A stretch of 46,005 nt of DNA, taken from DASTHG01 sp035491895. Its GTDB lineage: Bacteria; Gemmatimonadota; Gemmatimonadetes; Gemmatimonadales; GWC2-71-9. The notes beneath the pieces are model-generated. The model made no database searches. It was not told the origin of the DNA and saw nothing but the letters and a program-made list of their open reading frames with translations. Of this stretch, positions 1 through 6,606 are shown in pieces. Each line of letters begins with the position of its first letter. Position 1 is the stretch's first letter. The stretch is from positions 1 through 46,005 of the forward strand of contig DATJJY010000123.1 in assembly GCA_035491895.1 (NCBI GenBank), given 5' to 3'. The position numbers and the translations under genes were made by a program.

Positions 1-2018
1 TGCGCGAGCGACGCGAGCTGGCCCTCGACGGCGGCGCGGCGGAACAGCTCCTGGCTGCGCTCCAACGTCTCGCGCAGCTGCTGCTGCGCTTCCGCCAGGC
101 GGCGCAGCGCGTCGCGCGTCGCATCGGGATCGAGCCGGGCCAGCGCCTGCTGCAGGTCGCGCAGCCGCTGCTCCAGCTCCGGCGTCATGGCGCGGGCCAG
201 CATGTCCTGGACTTCGCGCAGGCGCGCCTGAAAGGCGGTGTCGTCGATCCCCGCGGCGCGCGCCGCCCGTGCCAGCTCGTCGACCGCCTTCGCCAGCTCC
301 TGCACCCGCTGGCCGACGGCCTCCTGCTGGCGGGCGAGCTCGTGCGCCCGCTCGCTCGTCTGGAACGGCAGCGTCCCGCTCGACTGACCCGGGGGCTGCC
401 GACCGGCGCTCGTGGCGTCGTTGGCGCCGCGCGAGCGCTCCTGGGCCAAGTCGTTCGTCCGGTCGGCGAGCGAGCGCTCGGCTGTCGCCACCGATTCCGC
501 GGCGGCGATGATGTCGTTGGCGGCGTCGCGCTGCGCTGCACGCAGCTCCTCGCGCGACGGCAGCCGCAGCGCGAACTCGGCGCTCCTTCCCTCCTGGGGA
601 ACGGGAGCGTTGTCCCACGCTTCGACGCGGAACCGCAGCGTATCGCCGGGGAGCAGACCGCGGCGCTGCGCGTCGATCTCACCCTGCACGATCGCGCGGT
701 CCCCCGCGCCGCTCACGTCGAGCGCCCGCCGCTCCGGTTCACCGATCTTTCCGGTTTGACTGACGCGCCAGCTCACGAGTGAGAGGCGGCCGATTCCGTG
801 ATCGTCGTGGACGTCGATCACGAGCGGCTGCACGAGCGAGAACGGCAGCGTGGTGTCGTGCCCCGGCACGGGGACGGCGACGACCGGCGCCGAGTCGGGG
901 ACGAGTCGCAGCGCGAGCTCGGGCGGCTTGTCCTCGAGCGGTGCACCGTCGGCGGGGGCGAGCGACAACACCCACGTGCCCGATCGCGCCGGCGCGAATA
1001 CGCCGTCGAAGCGCCGGCCGGCGGCCACGAGCGGCGTCTTCCCCTCGCCGCCCGTCAGACGCCACGCGGCGCCGGCGAGCGGGACGCTCGCCGAACCGTG
1101 CACCAGGATCTCCGTGCCGGCTGGGAGGGCGACCGTGTCGGGACCGGGGAGCAGCGGCTCGTCGGCACGATTGAGATAGCTCGGGAACCGCGCCTGCAGG
1201 CTCAGGTCGGCGAGGAACGCGGGCGTAGCCACGGCGACGTGCACCTCGCGGCTGCGGCGCGCGCCGCTCGATGCCTTGACCCAGAGGTCGGCGTCCAGCG
1301 GCCCCAGGCGCCGCTCCCCATGCCCGCCCGAGTCGAGGGCAACGAGCGCGGCCTTCCACGCTTCACCCGGCCCGCGCGACCACAGCGTGACGTGGCCGCC
1401 GCTCGCGCCGGGGACGTTGATCGCGGCGGAGACCGCGTCGCCGCGATGGACCCGCTCCCGGTCGACCGACAACGAGAGCGGTGCGCGGGCGAGCGCGAGC
1501 GCGCGCCACGGATGCCAGAACCCCGCCGCCCGCCCCGCGCCCGGATCCGCGGCAACGAAGAGCAGCGCGCCCGCCGCCGCGGCCACAGCGCCCGCGCCGA
1601 GCCCGCGCAGCGTCGTGCGCGTGAGATCGCGCCCGAGCGGCGACGCGGCGCCGCGCACCAGTGCCGCCGCGCGCTGGTCGGCCGCGGCGAACAGCGCCTG
1701 GCTCGCCCCTGGTGTCGGCAGCGGTGCAAGCAGGGCGGCGACGCTCCCCGACCGGGCGCGGGCTCGGGCCTCGGCGCCGATCGCGAGCGGCGCCGGTGCG
1801 GCGCTGCGAGAGGCGCGGCTGGCCAGGACGACCGAGCCGGCGAGCACCGCGACCACGGCGAGCCACGAGAGGAACACGAGTGGCACGGAGGGCGCGAGCC
1901 GGGCGCCCAGCGCAGCCACCGCAAGCGCCGCACCGGCACCAGCGAGCATCGCCGCGAGGACGCGCGCGCGCGCGTGCGGGCGACCGATACGCCACAGAGT
2001 GCGTGCGGTTTCGGTCAC
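1..2018 (-). CDS. DUF4175-like membrane protein (3' end beyond window)
   Basis: The frame is open from a GTG at 2018 to the window edge, giving 672 codons with no stop. The GTG overlaps the TGA of the DUF4159 gene (GTGA), so the two are translationally coupled. Hydrophobic segments lie at about residues 19-41, 46-67 and 138-157. A beta-rich extracytoplasmic part follows, including a stretch that reads DDHGIGRLSLVSWRVS. From about residue 530 the protein becomes Gln/Glu/Arg-rich and is probably coiled coil. This matches the DUF4175 layout of N-terminal membrane helices and a long periplasmic coiled-coil region. Its biochemical role is unknown; proteins of this type often sit beside DUF4159 and Bat-like aerotolerance genes, and DUF4159 is adjacent here. 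The real C-terminus is not in the window. The family call is by pattern only. Confidence 0.75.
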   Translation of the reverse strand, partial: MTETARTLWRIGRPHARARVLAAMLAGAGAALAVAALGARLAPSVPLVFLSWLAVVAVLAGSVVLASRASRSAAPAPLAIGAEARARARSGSVAALLAPLPTPGASQALFAAADQRAAALVRGAASPLGRDLTRTTLRGLGAGAVAAAAGALLFVAADPGAGRAAGFWHPWRALALARAPLSLSVDRERVHRGDAVSAAINVPGASGGHVTLWSRGPGEAWKAALVALDSGGHGERRLGPLDADLWVKASSGARRSREVHVAVATPAFLADLSLQARFPSYLNRADEPLLPGPDTVALPAGTEILVHGSASVPLAGAAWRLTGGEGKTPLVAAGRRFDGVFAPARSGTWVLSLAPADGAPLEDKPPELALRLVPDSAPVVAVPVPGHDTTLPFSLVQPLVIDVHDDHGIGRLSLVSWRVSQTGKIGEPERRALDVSGAGDRAIVQGEIDAQRRGLLPGDTLRFRVEAWDNAPVPQEGRSAEFALRLPSREELRAAQRDAANDIIAAAESVATAERSLADRTNDLAQERSRGANDATSAGRQPPGQSSGTLPFQTSERAHELARQQEAVGQRVQELAKAVDELARAARAAGIDDTAFQARLREVQDMLARAMTPELEQRLRDLQQALARLDPDATRDALRRLAEAQQQLRETLERSQELFRRAAVEGQLASLA

Positions 2019-2683
2019 CGCGTCGTGCTCACGACGTAGGTGAAGAGATTGATGCCCATCTCGAGCGCGGCCTCGTGCAGCTCCGGTGGATCATGATGCA
2101 CATCGGGGTCCTCCCAGCCATCGCCCAGATCCGATTGATAGGAATAGTACACGACCAACCGGTCCCCCAAAAAGATACCGAAACCCTGGGCGGGAAGCCC
2201 GTCGTGCTCGTGAATCTTGGGAATCCCCTTCGGGAAGTCGTACACCAGGTGGTAGATCGGGTGGGACAGGGGCACCTCGACCATCGGATGGTCCGGGAAG
2301 ACGCGCGCGATCTCCCGCCGGAAGGACTGATCCATTCCATAGTTGTCGTCGGCGTGGAGAAACCCCCCCTGCTCGAGATAGCGGCGCAGGGTACGCACGT
2401 CCTCGTCCGAAAAATGGACGTTGCCGTGGCCCGTCATATAGAGGTAAGGAGTGTCCCACAGCTCGGCGCTCTGCAGCGTCACGACGCGCTCGCGCGGGGC
2501 GACCGGCAAGGAGGTCCGCGTACGGATCGCTTCCAGCAGATTGGGAAGGCTGGAGGGATTGCCGTACCAGTCGCCGCCGCCGTCGTAATGCAGGCGACCG
2601 ATGGTCAGCGAGGTGTCTTTAGCTGACGGCTGATAGCTGATAGCTGACAGCGTCGTGAGGATGAGCGCGACCGCCGCTTTCAT
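2015..2683 (-). CDS. DUF4159 domain protein, secreted
   Basis: This 222-residue protein starts at an ATG overlapping the rsmI stop (ATGA). Residues 1-21 form a signal peptide (MKAAVALILTTLSA core). The rest is a DUF4159 domain, similar to the C-terminal part of larger Bat-operon membrane proteins, with YMTGHGNVHFSDED, the HADDNYGMD stretch and the DHPMVEVPLSHPIYH region. The fold is related to class I glutamine amidotransferase-like domains, but I see no catalytic Cys. The end of the signal peptide (SAISYQPSA) is encoded by a 4-unit heptamer array that elsewhere in this window is non-coding. Its position between rsmI and the DUF4175 gene suggests co-translation with the latter. The function is not known. 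Confidence 0.85.
   Translation of the reverse strand: MKAAVALILTTLSAISYQPSAKDTSLTIGRLHYDGGGDWYGNPSSLPNLLEAIRTRTSLPVAPRERVVTLQSAELWDTPYLYMTGHGNVHFSDEDVRTLRRYLEQGGFLHADDNYGMDQSFRREIARVFPDHPMVEVPLSHPIYHLVYDFPKGIPKIHEHDGLPAQGFGIFLGDRLVVYYSYQSDLGDGWEDPDVHHDPPELHEAALEMGINLFTYVVSTTR
2622..2649 (+). repeat. Period-7 TGA array, locus A (inside DUF4159 gene)
   Basis: On the + strand the units are GCTGACG, GCTGATA, GCTGATA and GCTGACA. TGA recurs every 7 nt and so appears in all three + strand frames. The array lies antisense to codons of the DUF4159 signal peptide. The same unit type occurs at 6562-6589 and, more degenerate, at 21323-21346. Confidence 0.85.
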
Positions 2684-3507
2684 AGCTCATTCACCAACCG
2701 ATACGCGGTGTTTCTCGTGATTCCCGTTTCGTCCGCCAATTGGTTGGCCACATCGCGGCGGCTCATCCCTTGGGCGAGCAATTCCCGTGCGCGGGATTCG
2801 GGATCTGGCAGCTCAGGCTCCCGCTCGGACGCGCCGGTCCCGGCGATGATCACCGTGACTTCTCCGCGTGGCGGGGCGTCCCGGTAGTAACCCGCCAGAT
2901 CGGCGAGGGTCCCGTCGCGCGTTTCCTCGAACAGTTTCGTCAATTCGCGCGCCACCGCGGCGCGGCGCTCCGGTCCACACGCGGCGGCGAGGTCGTCGAG
3001 CAGCTCCGCCGTCCGGTTGGGGGACTCGAACAGCACGACGGTCCATTCGCTCTGCGCGATGCGTTCGAGCAGCCGGCGGCGCTCGCCGCCCTTGCGCGGC
3101 AGAAATCCGAGAAAGAGGTAGCGGTCGGCGCTGAGCCCCGACACGGCGAGGGCGGCGGCGACGGCCGTGGGCCCCGGAATCGTGACGACCTGGAAATCGC
3201 GCGCGCGGGCGGCGGCGACGAGCGCGGCTCCGGGGTCGGATATCGCGGGGGTCCCGGCATCGGTGACGAGCGCGACGTCCTTCCCCACGGCGAGCAGCTC
3301 GAGCACGCGCTCCAGCGCCTGCGGCGCGCTGTGCGCGTGTACGCTGATCAGATCGGCGCTGGACCCGATGTGGGTGAGAAGCGGCCGGGTGTGCCGGGTG
3401 TCCTCGGCCGCAACGACGCTGACGCGGCGCAGCGTTTCCGCACCGCGCGGTGAGAGGTCGGCGAGGTTGCCGAGCGGGGTGGCCACGACGAACAGCGTGC
3501 CGCGCAC
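2680..3507 (-). CDS. rsmI: 16S rRNA 2'-O-ribose C1402 methyltransferase RsmI
   Basis: This 275-residue protein starts at a GTG. It carries the tetrapyrrole-methylase fold of RsmI: N-terminal LFVVATPLGNLADLSPRG, AAEDTRHTRPLL at about 33-44, TDAGTPAISDPGA at about 81-93, and FLPRKGGERRRLL plus FESPNRTAELLDDL in the C-terminal half. RsmI 2'-O-methylates C1402 in the decoding centre of 16S rRNA, using S-adenosylmethionine. A C-terminal helix-turn-helix-like tail (SRRDVANQLADETGITRNTAYRL, residues about 249-271) matches the usual RsmI C-terminus. The stop overlaps the next ATG by ATGA, and the upstream gene ends 2 nt before this start. Confidence 0.97.
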   Translation of the reverse strand: MRGTLFVVATPLGNLADLSPRGAETLRRVSVVAAEDTRHTRPLLTHIGSSADLISVHAHSAPQALERVLELLAVGKDVALVTDAGTPAISDPGAALVAAARARDFQVVTIPGPTAVAAALAVSGLSADRYLFLGFLPRKGGERRRLLERIAQSEWTVVLFESPNRTAELLDDLAAACGPERRAAVARELTKLFEETRDGTLADLAGYYRDAPPRGEVTVIIAGTGASEREPELPDPESRARELLAQGMSRRDVANQLADETGITRNTAYRLVNEL

Positions 3508-3508
3508 G

Positions 3509-4525
3509 CTACCACGCCACCGGCCAGGGCAGCCGGTCGTAGAAGCCGGCGGACTGCAGCAAATAGCGATGCTCGCGCGTCGCGTCGCGCAACACCTGGG
3601 GTGCGGTGCCGGGCATCATGATCTCGACGCCTTCGAGCAGCTGCTTCGCCCATGCACCGAGCGCCCGGGCGAGCTCGTCGGGCTGCACCACCGAATCGGC
3701 GAGCTCGGCGTCGCGCGGCGCGGCGAGCAGCTCCAGCGCGCGATGGTCGGCGCCGAGGCTCGCCGCGACGCGCTGCGCGCGCCGCTTCCCTTCTCCCGGC
3801 ACCTCGTGCTCAACCGCATCGGTGATGCGCCAGTACAGATCCCGGTACGTCTGGATCAGCGTCGGCGGCGCCTGGGCCGGCAGCTCGGCGAGATACGGGA
3901 ATACCACGGCCGAGAGCGCCGGTGCGTGCCCGTCGGGCCCCTCGCGGAACAACGACTCCACGTACTTGGGGACCGACACGCTGTCGGGACGGTTGCAGAA
4001 GTAACCGCCGGCGAAGCGGCCCTCCTCGAATCGCAGGTAGGACACGCGTCCGTTCGAGATCAGCTCGAGGACGCCCGTCGTCCGCTCCTGCGCCAACGCC
4101 GGGAACAGCGCGTCCGGCTTGCGCGCGTCGACGCTGCGCGCCTGCAGCGGCTCGGCGCACGACTGGAACATCCACGCGAGCTGCTCGTAGGGCGCCGTAC
4201 AGTACGCCAGCTCGCCGCGCTCCGCCTCCGCTTCCATGCGACGCTGTGCCTCGACGATCGGCACGACGCTGCGACCGGCGCTGTCCAGCGACACGGCGTT
4301 GACCGCCTCGCCGGTGTGCAGCAGCAGCACGAGACACTCGTCCGGCAGCCAGGCGACGAGATAGCCGTCGACGCGGCCATCGCGATCGCGCTTGGCGAAC
4401 GACACCACGTTGTCGAGGTGAATGAAGGCGAGACGGGTCCGATGAATGAGCCGGCCCGTCTGCGGAAACGCGAGCTCCGCCAGCCGGACCGGCGAATTCG
4501 TCAGGCGAGCGGTGCTCGCGCGCAT
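3509..4525 (-). CDS. conserved hypothetical, possible DUF4388/PATAN-like segment
   Basis: This 338-residue protein has no signal peptide or membrane helix. The start is an ATG preceded by a strong GGAGGG at good spacing. The first half (DGYLVAWLPDECLVLLLHTGEAVNAV) looks like an alpha/beta sensor-type domain. Around residues 150-185 the text TTGVLELISNGRVSYLRFEEGRFAGGYFCNR resembles the strand pattern of DUF4388 (PATAN) domains, which occur in bacterial signalling and motility proteins. The C-terminal half is helical and charged, without a motif I recognise. It lies between trxA and rsmI in one operon. The PATAN resemblance is inference; no function is claimed. Confidence 0.75.
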   Translation of the reverse strand: MRASTARLTNSPVRLAELAFPQTGRLIHRTRLAFIHLDNVVSFAKRDRDGRVDGYLVAWLPDECLVLLLHTGEAVNAVSLDSAGRSVVPIVEAQRRMEAEAERGELAYCTAPYEQLAWMFQSCAEPLQARSVDARKPDALFPALAQERTTGVLELISNGRVSYLRFEEGRFAGGYFCNRPDSVSVPKYVESLFREGPDGHAPALSAVVFPYLAELPAQAPPTLIQTYRDLYWRITDAVEHEVPGEGKRRAQRVAASLGADHRALELLAAPRDAELADSVVQPDELARALGAWAKQLLEGVEIMMPGTAPQVLRDATREHRYLLQSAGFYDRLPWPVAW

Positions 4526-4528
4526 CGA

Positions 4529-4542
4529 CCCTCCGCGGAGGG
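4529..4542 (-). promoter_or_regulatory. Perfect 14-bp palindrome containing a Shine-Dalgarno
   Basis: CCCTCCGCGGAGGG lies between the trxA stop and the ATG at 4525. On the minus strand its right half (GGAGGG) is the evident ribosome binding site of the 338-residue gene. A 5-bp stem with a CGCG loop could hide it. Confidence 0.5.
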
Positions 4543-4547
4543 AACCG

Positions 4548-4904
4548 TTACTTCAGATGCTGCTGGATCTTCTCGTCGAACGCGGCCTTCGGATAGGCCC
4601 CGACGAGCGTGTCCACGTGACGGCCGTCCCGGAAGAAAAGAATACTCGGAATGGAGCGAACGTTGAAGCGCATGCTGGTCTTCTGGTTCGCATCGACGTC
4701 GACCTTCGTGACCTTGATCTGCCCGGAGTACTCGCCCGCCAGCTGCTCGAGGATGGGAGAGACGGCGTGGCAGGGGCCGCACCAGGTGGCCCAGAAATCG
4801 ACCAGCACGAGCCCCTTCTGCTGCTCGACCTCCTGGCCGAACGTATCGTCGGTCACTGCCGTGGGGTGCGTCGGCATCGTGCTGTTGGCTCCTTCAGAGT
4901 TCAT
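4548..4904 (-). CDS. trxA: thioredoxin
   Basis: This 118-residue thioredoxin has the active site WCGPC at residues 41-45, the preceding strand VLVDFWA, the buried VDVDAN region (68-73) and the cis-proline in SIPSILFF (P86). It reduces cytosolic disulfides. No signal peptide is visible, which separates it from periplasmic TlpA-like relatives. The first ATG has GGGAG about 10 nt upstream. A second ATG at codon 10 would trim a non-conserved extension and cannot be excluded. It is divergent from mce with fewer than 20 nt between starts, so the two promoters must be very short or overlap coding sequence. It heads the minus-strand operon that includes rsmI. Confidence 0.95.
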   Translation of the reverse strand: MNSEGANSTMPTHPTAVTDDTFGQEVEQQKGLVLVDFWATWCGPCHAVSPILEQLAGEYSGQIKVTKVDVDANQKTSMRFNVRSIPSILFFRDGRHVDTLVGAYPKAAFDEKIQQHLK

Positions 4905-4923
4905 CGGTTAAGTTCTCCCGTTG

Positions 4924-5322
4924 ATGAGCGATTCCGCGCTGCGTCTGGCTCACGTCGGCATCGCGGTATCCCGCATCGCCGATGCCCTGCCGTTCTATCG
5001 CGACGTCCTGGGCGTCACCCCGGAGCCGCCCGAAGAGGCGGACGGCGCGGCGATCGTCAGCCTGCGCCTGGGGGACGTGGACGTCGAGCTGCTCGAGCCG
5101 CGCGACCCCGAATCGCCGATCGCCAAATTCCTCGCCCGTCGCGGCCCCGGGATCCACCACGTCTGTTTCCGGGTCCCAGATCTCGATCAGGCGCTCGAAC
5201 GGTGCCGGGCCGCGGGGTTCAGGCTCATCGACGAAACCCCGCGCATTGGCGCCGCCGGCCGCCGCATCGCCTTCATACATCCGAAGGCGACCGCTGGGAT
5301 CCTGCTCGAGCTGACTGAATGA
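4924..5322 (+). CDS. mce: methylmalonyl-CoA epimerase
   Basis: This protein of about 132 residues belongs to the vicinal oxygen chelate (glyoxalase/epimerase) family. It has two beta-alpha-beta-beta-beta modules: LAHVGIAVSRIADALPFYRDVLG, then a second half beginning IHHVCFRVPDLDQAL. The metal ligands His in AHVGI and IHHVCF, and the C-terminal Glu in GILLELTE, are visible. The enzyme interconverts (R)- and (S)-methylmalonyl-CoA in the propionyl-CoA route. A TTG three bases upstream is in frame, but the ATG at 4924 fits better. No methylmalonyl-CoA mutase is in the window. Confidence 0.92.
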   Translation: MSDSALRLAHVGIAVSRIADALPFYRDVLGVTPEPPEEADGAAIVSLRLGDVDVELLEPRDPESPIAKFLARRGPGIHHVCFRVPDLDQALERCRAAGFRLIDETPRIGAAGRRIAFIHPKATAGILLELTE

Positions 5323-5337
5323 TGAAACGCCCGAAGA

Positions 5338-5796
5338 TTACGGTCTGGTTCCCGTGCGCCCCGGACACGTCCCCGCTTCGTTCGCACTCTCGAGATGCAC
5401 GTCATATACCAGCCAGCCGCCGCGGTTCGCCTGCACCAATTCGATCGGCTGGACGTGGAGGCACTGAGAGCGCTGCAGCTCCACCCGGAACAAGCGATGG
5501 TCGGCGTGCCCCGGCACGGCGAGCGGTCCCTCGACGATGCGATAGCCGTTGGCCGACATGTACCGCTGCACCACCGTCATGCGCATCGCCAGCGTGGAAT
5601 CCGACATCCACTCGGACGCCGGTCCGCGCGCGGTCCCCCAGACACGCGACATCTTGTGGATGTCGTTCGCGTGTGCGGCATCGAGAAACTGTCCTAGGGC
5701 GTCATTCATCGTCGCCGGAATCGGCACCTGTGACTGACCGCCACCACCACCGCAGCCGACCGCCAGCGCGGTGAAGAACACCATCAGCCGTCGCAT
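5338..5796 (-). CDS. small hypothetical lipoprotein
   Basis: This protein of about 152 residues begins at the ATG at 5796. It has a short lipoprotein signal with the lipobox around LAVGC, followed by a Gly-rich linker. AGAGGTG lies upstream of this ATG. The frame remains open far upstream, through pdxJ in antisense, but the signal peptide fixes this start. The mature part has a helical start (MNDALGQFLDAAHANDIHKMSRVWG) and a beta-rich end (LVQANRGGWLVYDVHLE), reminiscent of small NTF2/DUF4878-like folds. I recognise no family with certainty. It is convergent with mce and divergent from pdxJ. Confidence 0.8.
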   Translation of the reverse strand: MRRLMVFFTALAVGCGGGGGQSQVPIPATMNDALGQFLDAAHANDIHKMSRVWGTARGPASEWMSDSTLAMRMTVVQRYMSANGYRIVEGPLAVPGHADHRLFRVELQRSQCLHVQPIELVQANRGGWLVYDVHLESANEAGTCPGRTGTRP

Positions 5797-5841
5797 CGCG
5801 GGACACCTCTGGTGAGCGGAATGCCCCGAAGGTAAGAACGC

Positions 5842-6564
5842 ATGCGCCTCTACGTCAACATCGACCACGTTGCAACGTTGCGGCAGGCTCGCCGCACCGA
5901 CGAGCCCGATCCGATCCGTGCGGCCGCCGCGGCGGAGCGGGGCGGCGCCGACGGCATCACGGTGCACCTGCGGGAGGACCGGCGCCACATCCAGGACGCC
6001 GATCTCGTCGGCCTGTTGCGCACCGTCCGCACGGTCGTCAATCTCGAATTGGGCGCCCACCCCGAGATCGTGAAGCTCGCGACCCGACTCGTGCCGTTCC
6101 AGGCGACGCTCGTTCCCGAGCGCCGTCAGGAGATCACGACCGAGGGCGGGCTGGCGCTGCACGGCGGCCGGCGCGACACGCGGGTCGCGACCGCCGCGCG
6201 CCGCCTCACCGACGCCGGCATGCGGGTGAGCCTCTTCATCGATCCCGACCGCCGCACCATCGACCGCGCCGCCGCGCTCGGCGTCCCCGCCATCGAGCTG
6301 CACACCGGCGTCTACGCGCGCACCTGGTCGCGCAACGGCCGGGCGCTCGCCACCCTGGCGCGCGCCGCGGCTCACGCCCGCGCGGCCGGACTCGCGGTCC
6401 ACGCAGGCCACGGTCTCACCTACGTCAACGTCCAGCCGGTGGCCCGCCTCGCCGACATCGAGGAGCTGAACATCGGCCACAGCATCGTGAGCCATGCGGT
6501 GTTCTGGGGCATGGAGGAGGCCGTCCGGCGCATGCGAAACCTCGTAGATACCGCGAAAAGCTGA
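5842..6564 (+). CDS. pdxJ: pyridoxine 5'-phosphate synthase PdxJ
   Basis: This 240-residue TIM barrel opens with RLYVNIDHVATLRQARRTDEPDP, the N-terminal phosphate/amine-binding signature of PdxJ. GADGITVHLREDRRHIQDADL, ELHTGVYA and the C-terminal HAGHGLTYVNVQ and IEELNIGHSIVSHAVF blocks follow. It condenses 1-deoxy-xylulose 5-phosphate with 3-amino-2-oxopropyl phosphate to make pyridoxine 5'-phosphate, the last ring-forming step of DXP-dependent vitamin B6 synthesis. Its length is normal. Its TGA stop is the first unit of a period-7 TGA array. Confidence 0.97.
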   Translation: MRLYVNIDHVATLRQARRTDEPDPIRAAAAAERGGADGITVHLREDRRHIQDADLVGLLRTVRTVVNLELGAHPEIVKLATRLVPFQATLVPERRQEITTEGGLALHGGRRDTRVATAARRLTDAGMRVSLFIDPDRRTIDRAAALGVPAIELHTGVYARTWSRNGRALATLARAAAHARAAGLAVHAGHGLTYVNVQPVARLADIEELNIGHSIVSHAVFWGMEEAVRRMRNLVDTAKS

Positions 6565-6589
6565 CTGCTGATGGCTGATGGCTGAAAGC
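6562..6589 (+). repeat. Period-7 TGA array, locus B (after pdxJ)
   Basis: The units are TGACTGC, TGATGGC, TGATGGC and TGAAAGC, beginning with the pdxJ stop codon itself. Stops are thus placed in all three + frames just before the next gene (ATG 6607). Confidence 0.85.
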
Positions 6590-6606
6590 CTTCTTATTTT
6601 GTCTCC

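Noticed and set aside
798..2039. Long Arg-rich open frame on the + strand
   Set aside because: It is a GC-skew shadow of the DUF4175 gene: composition is Arg/Ala/Gly biased with no motif, and the minus frame has membrane helices and coupling.
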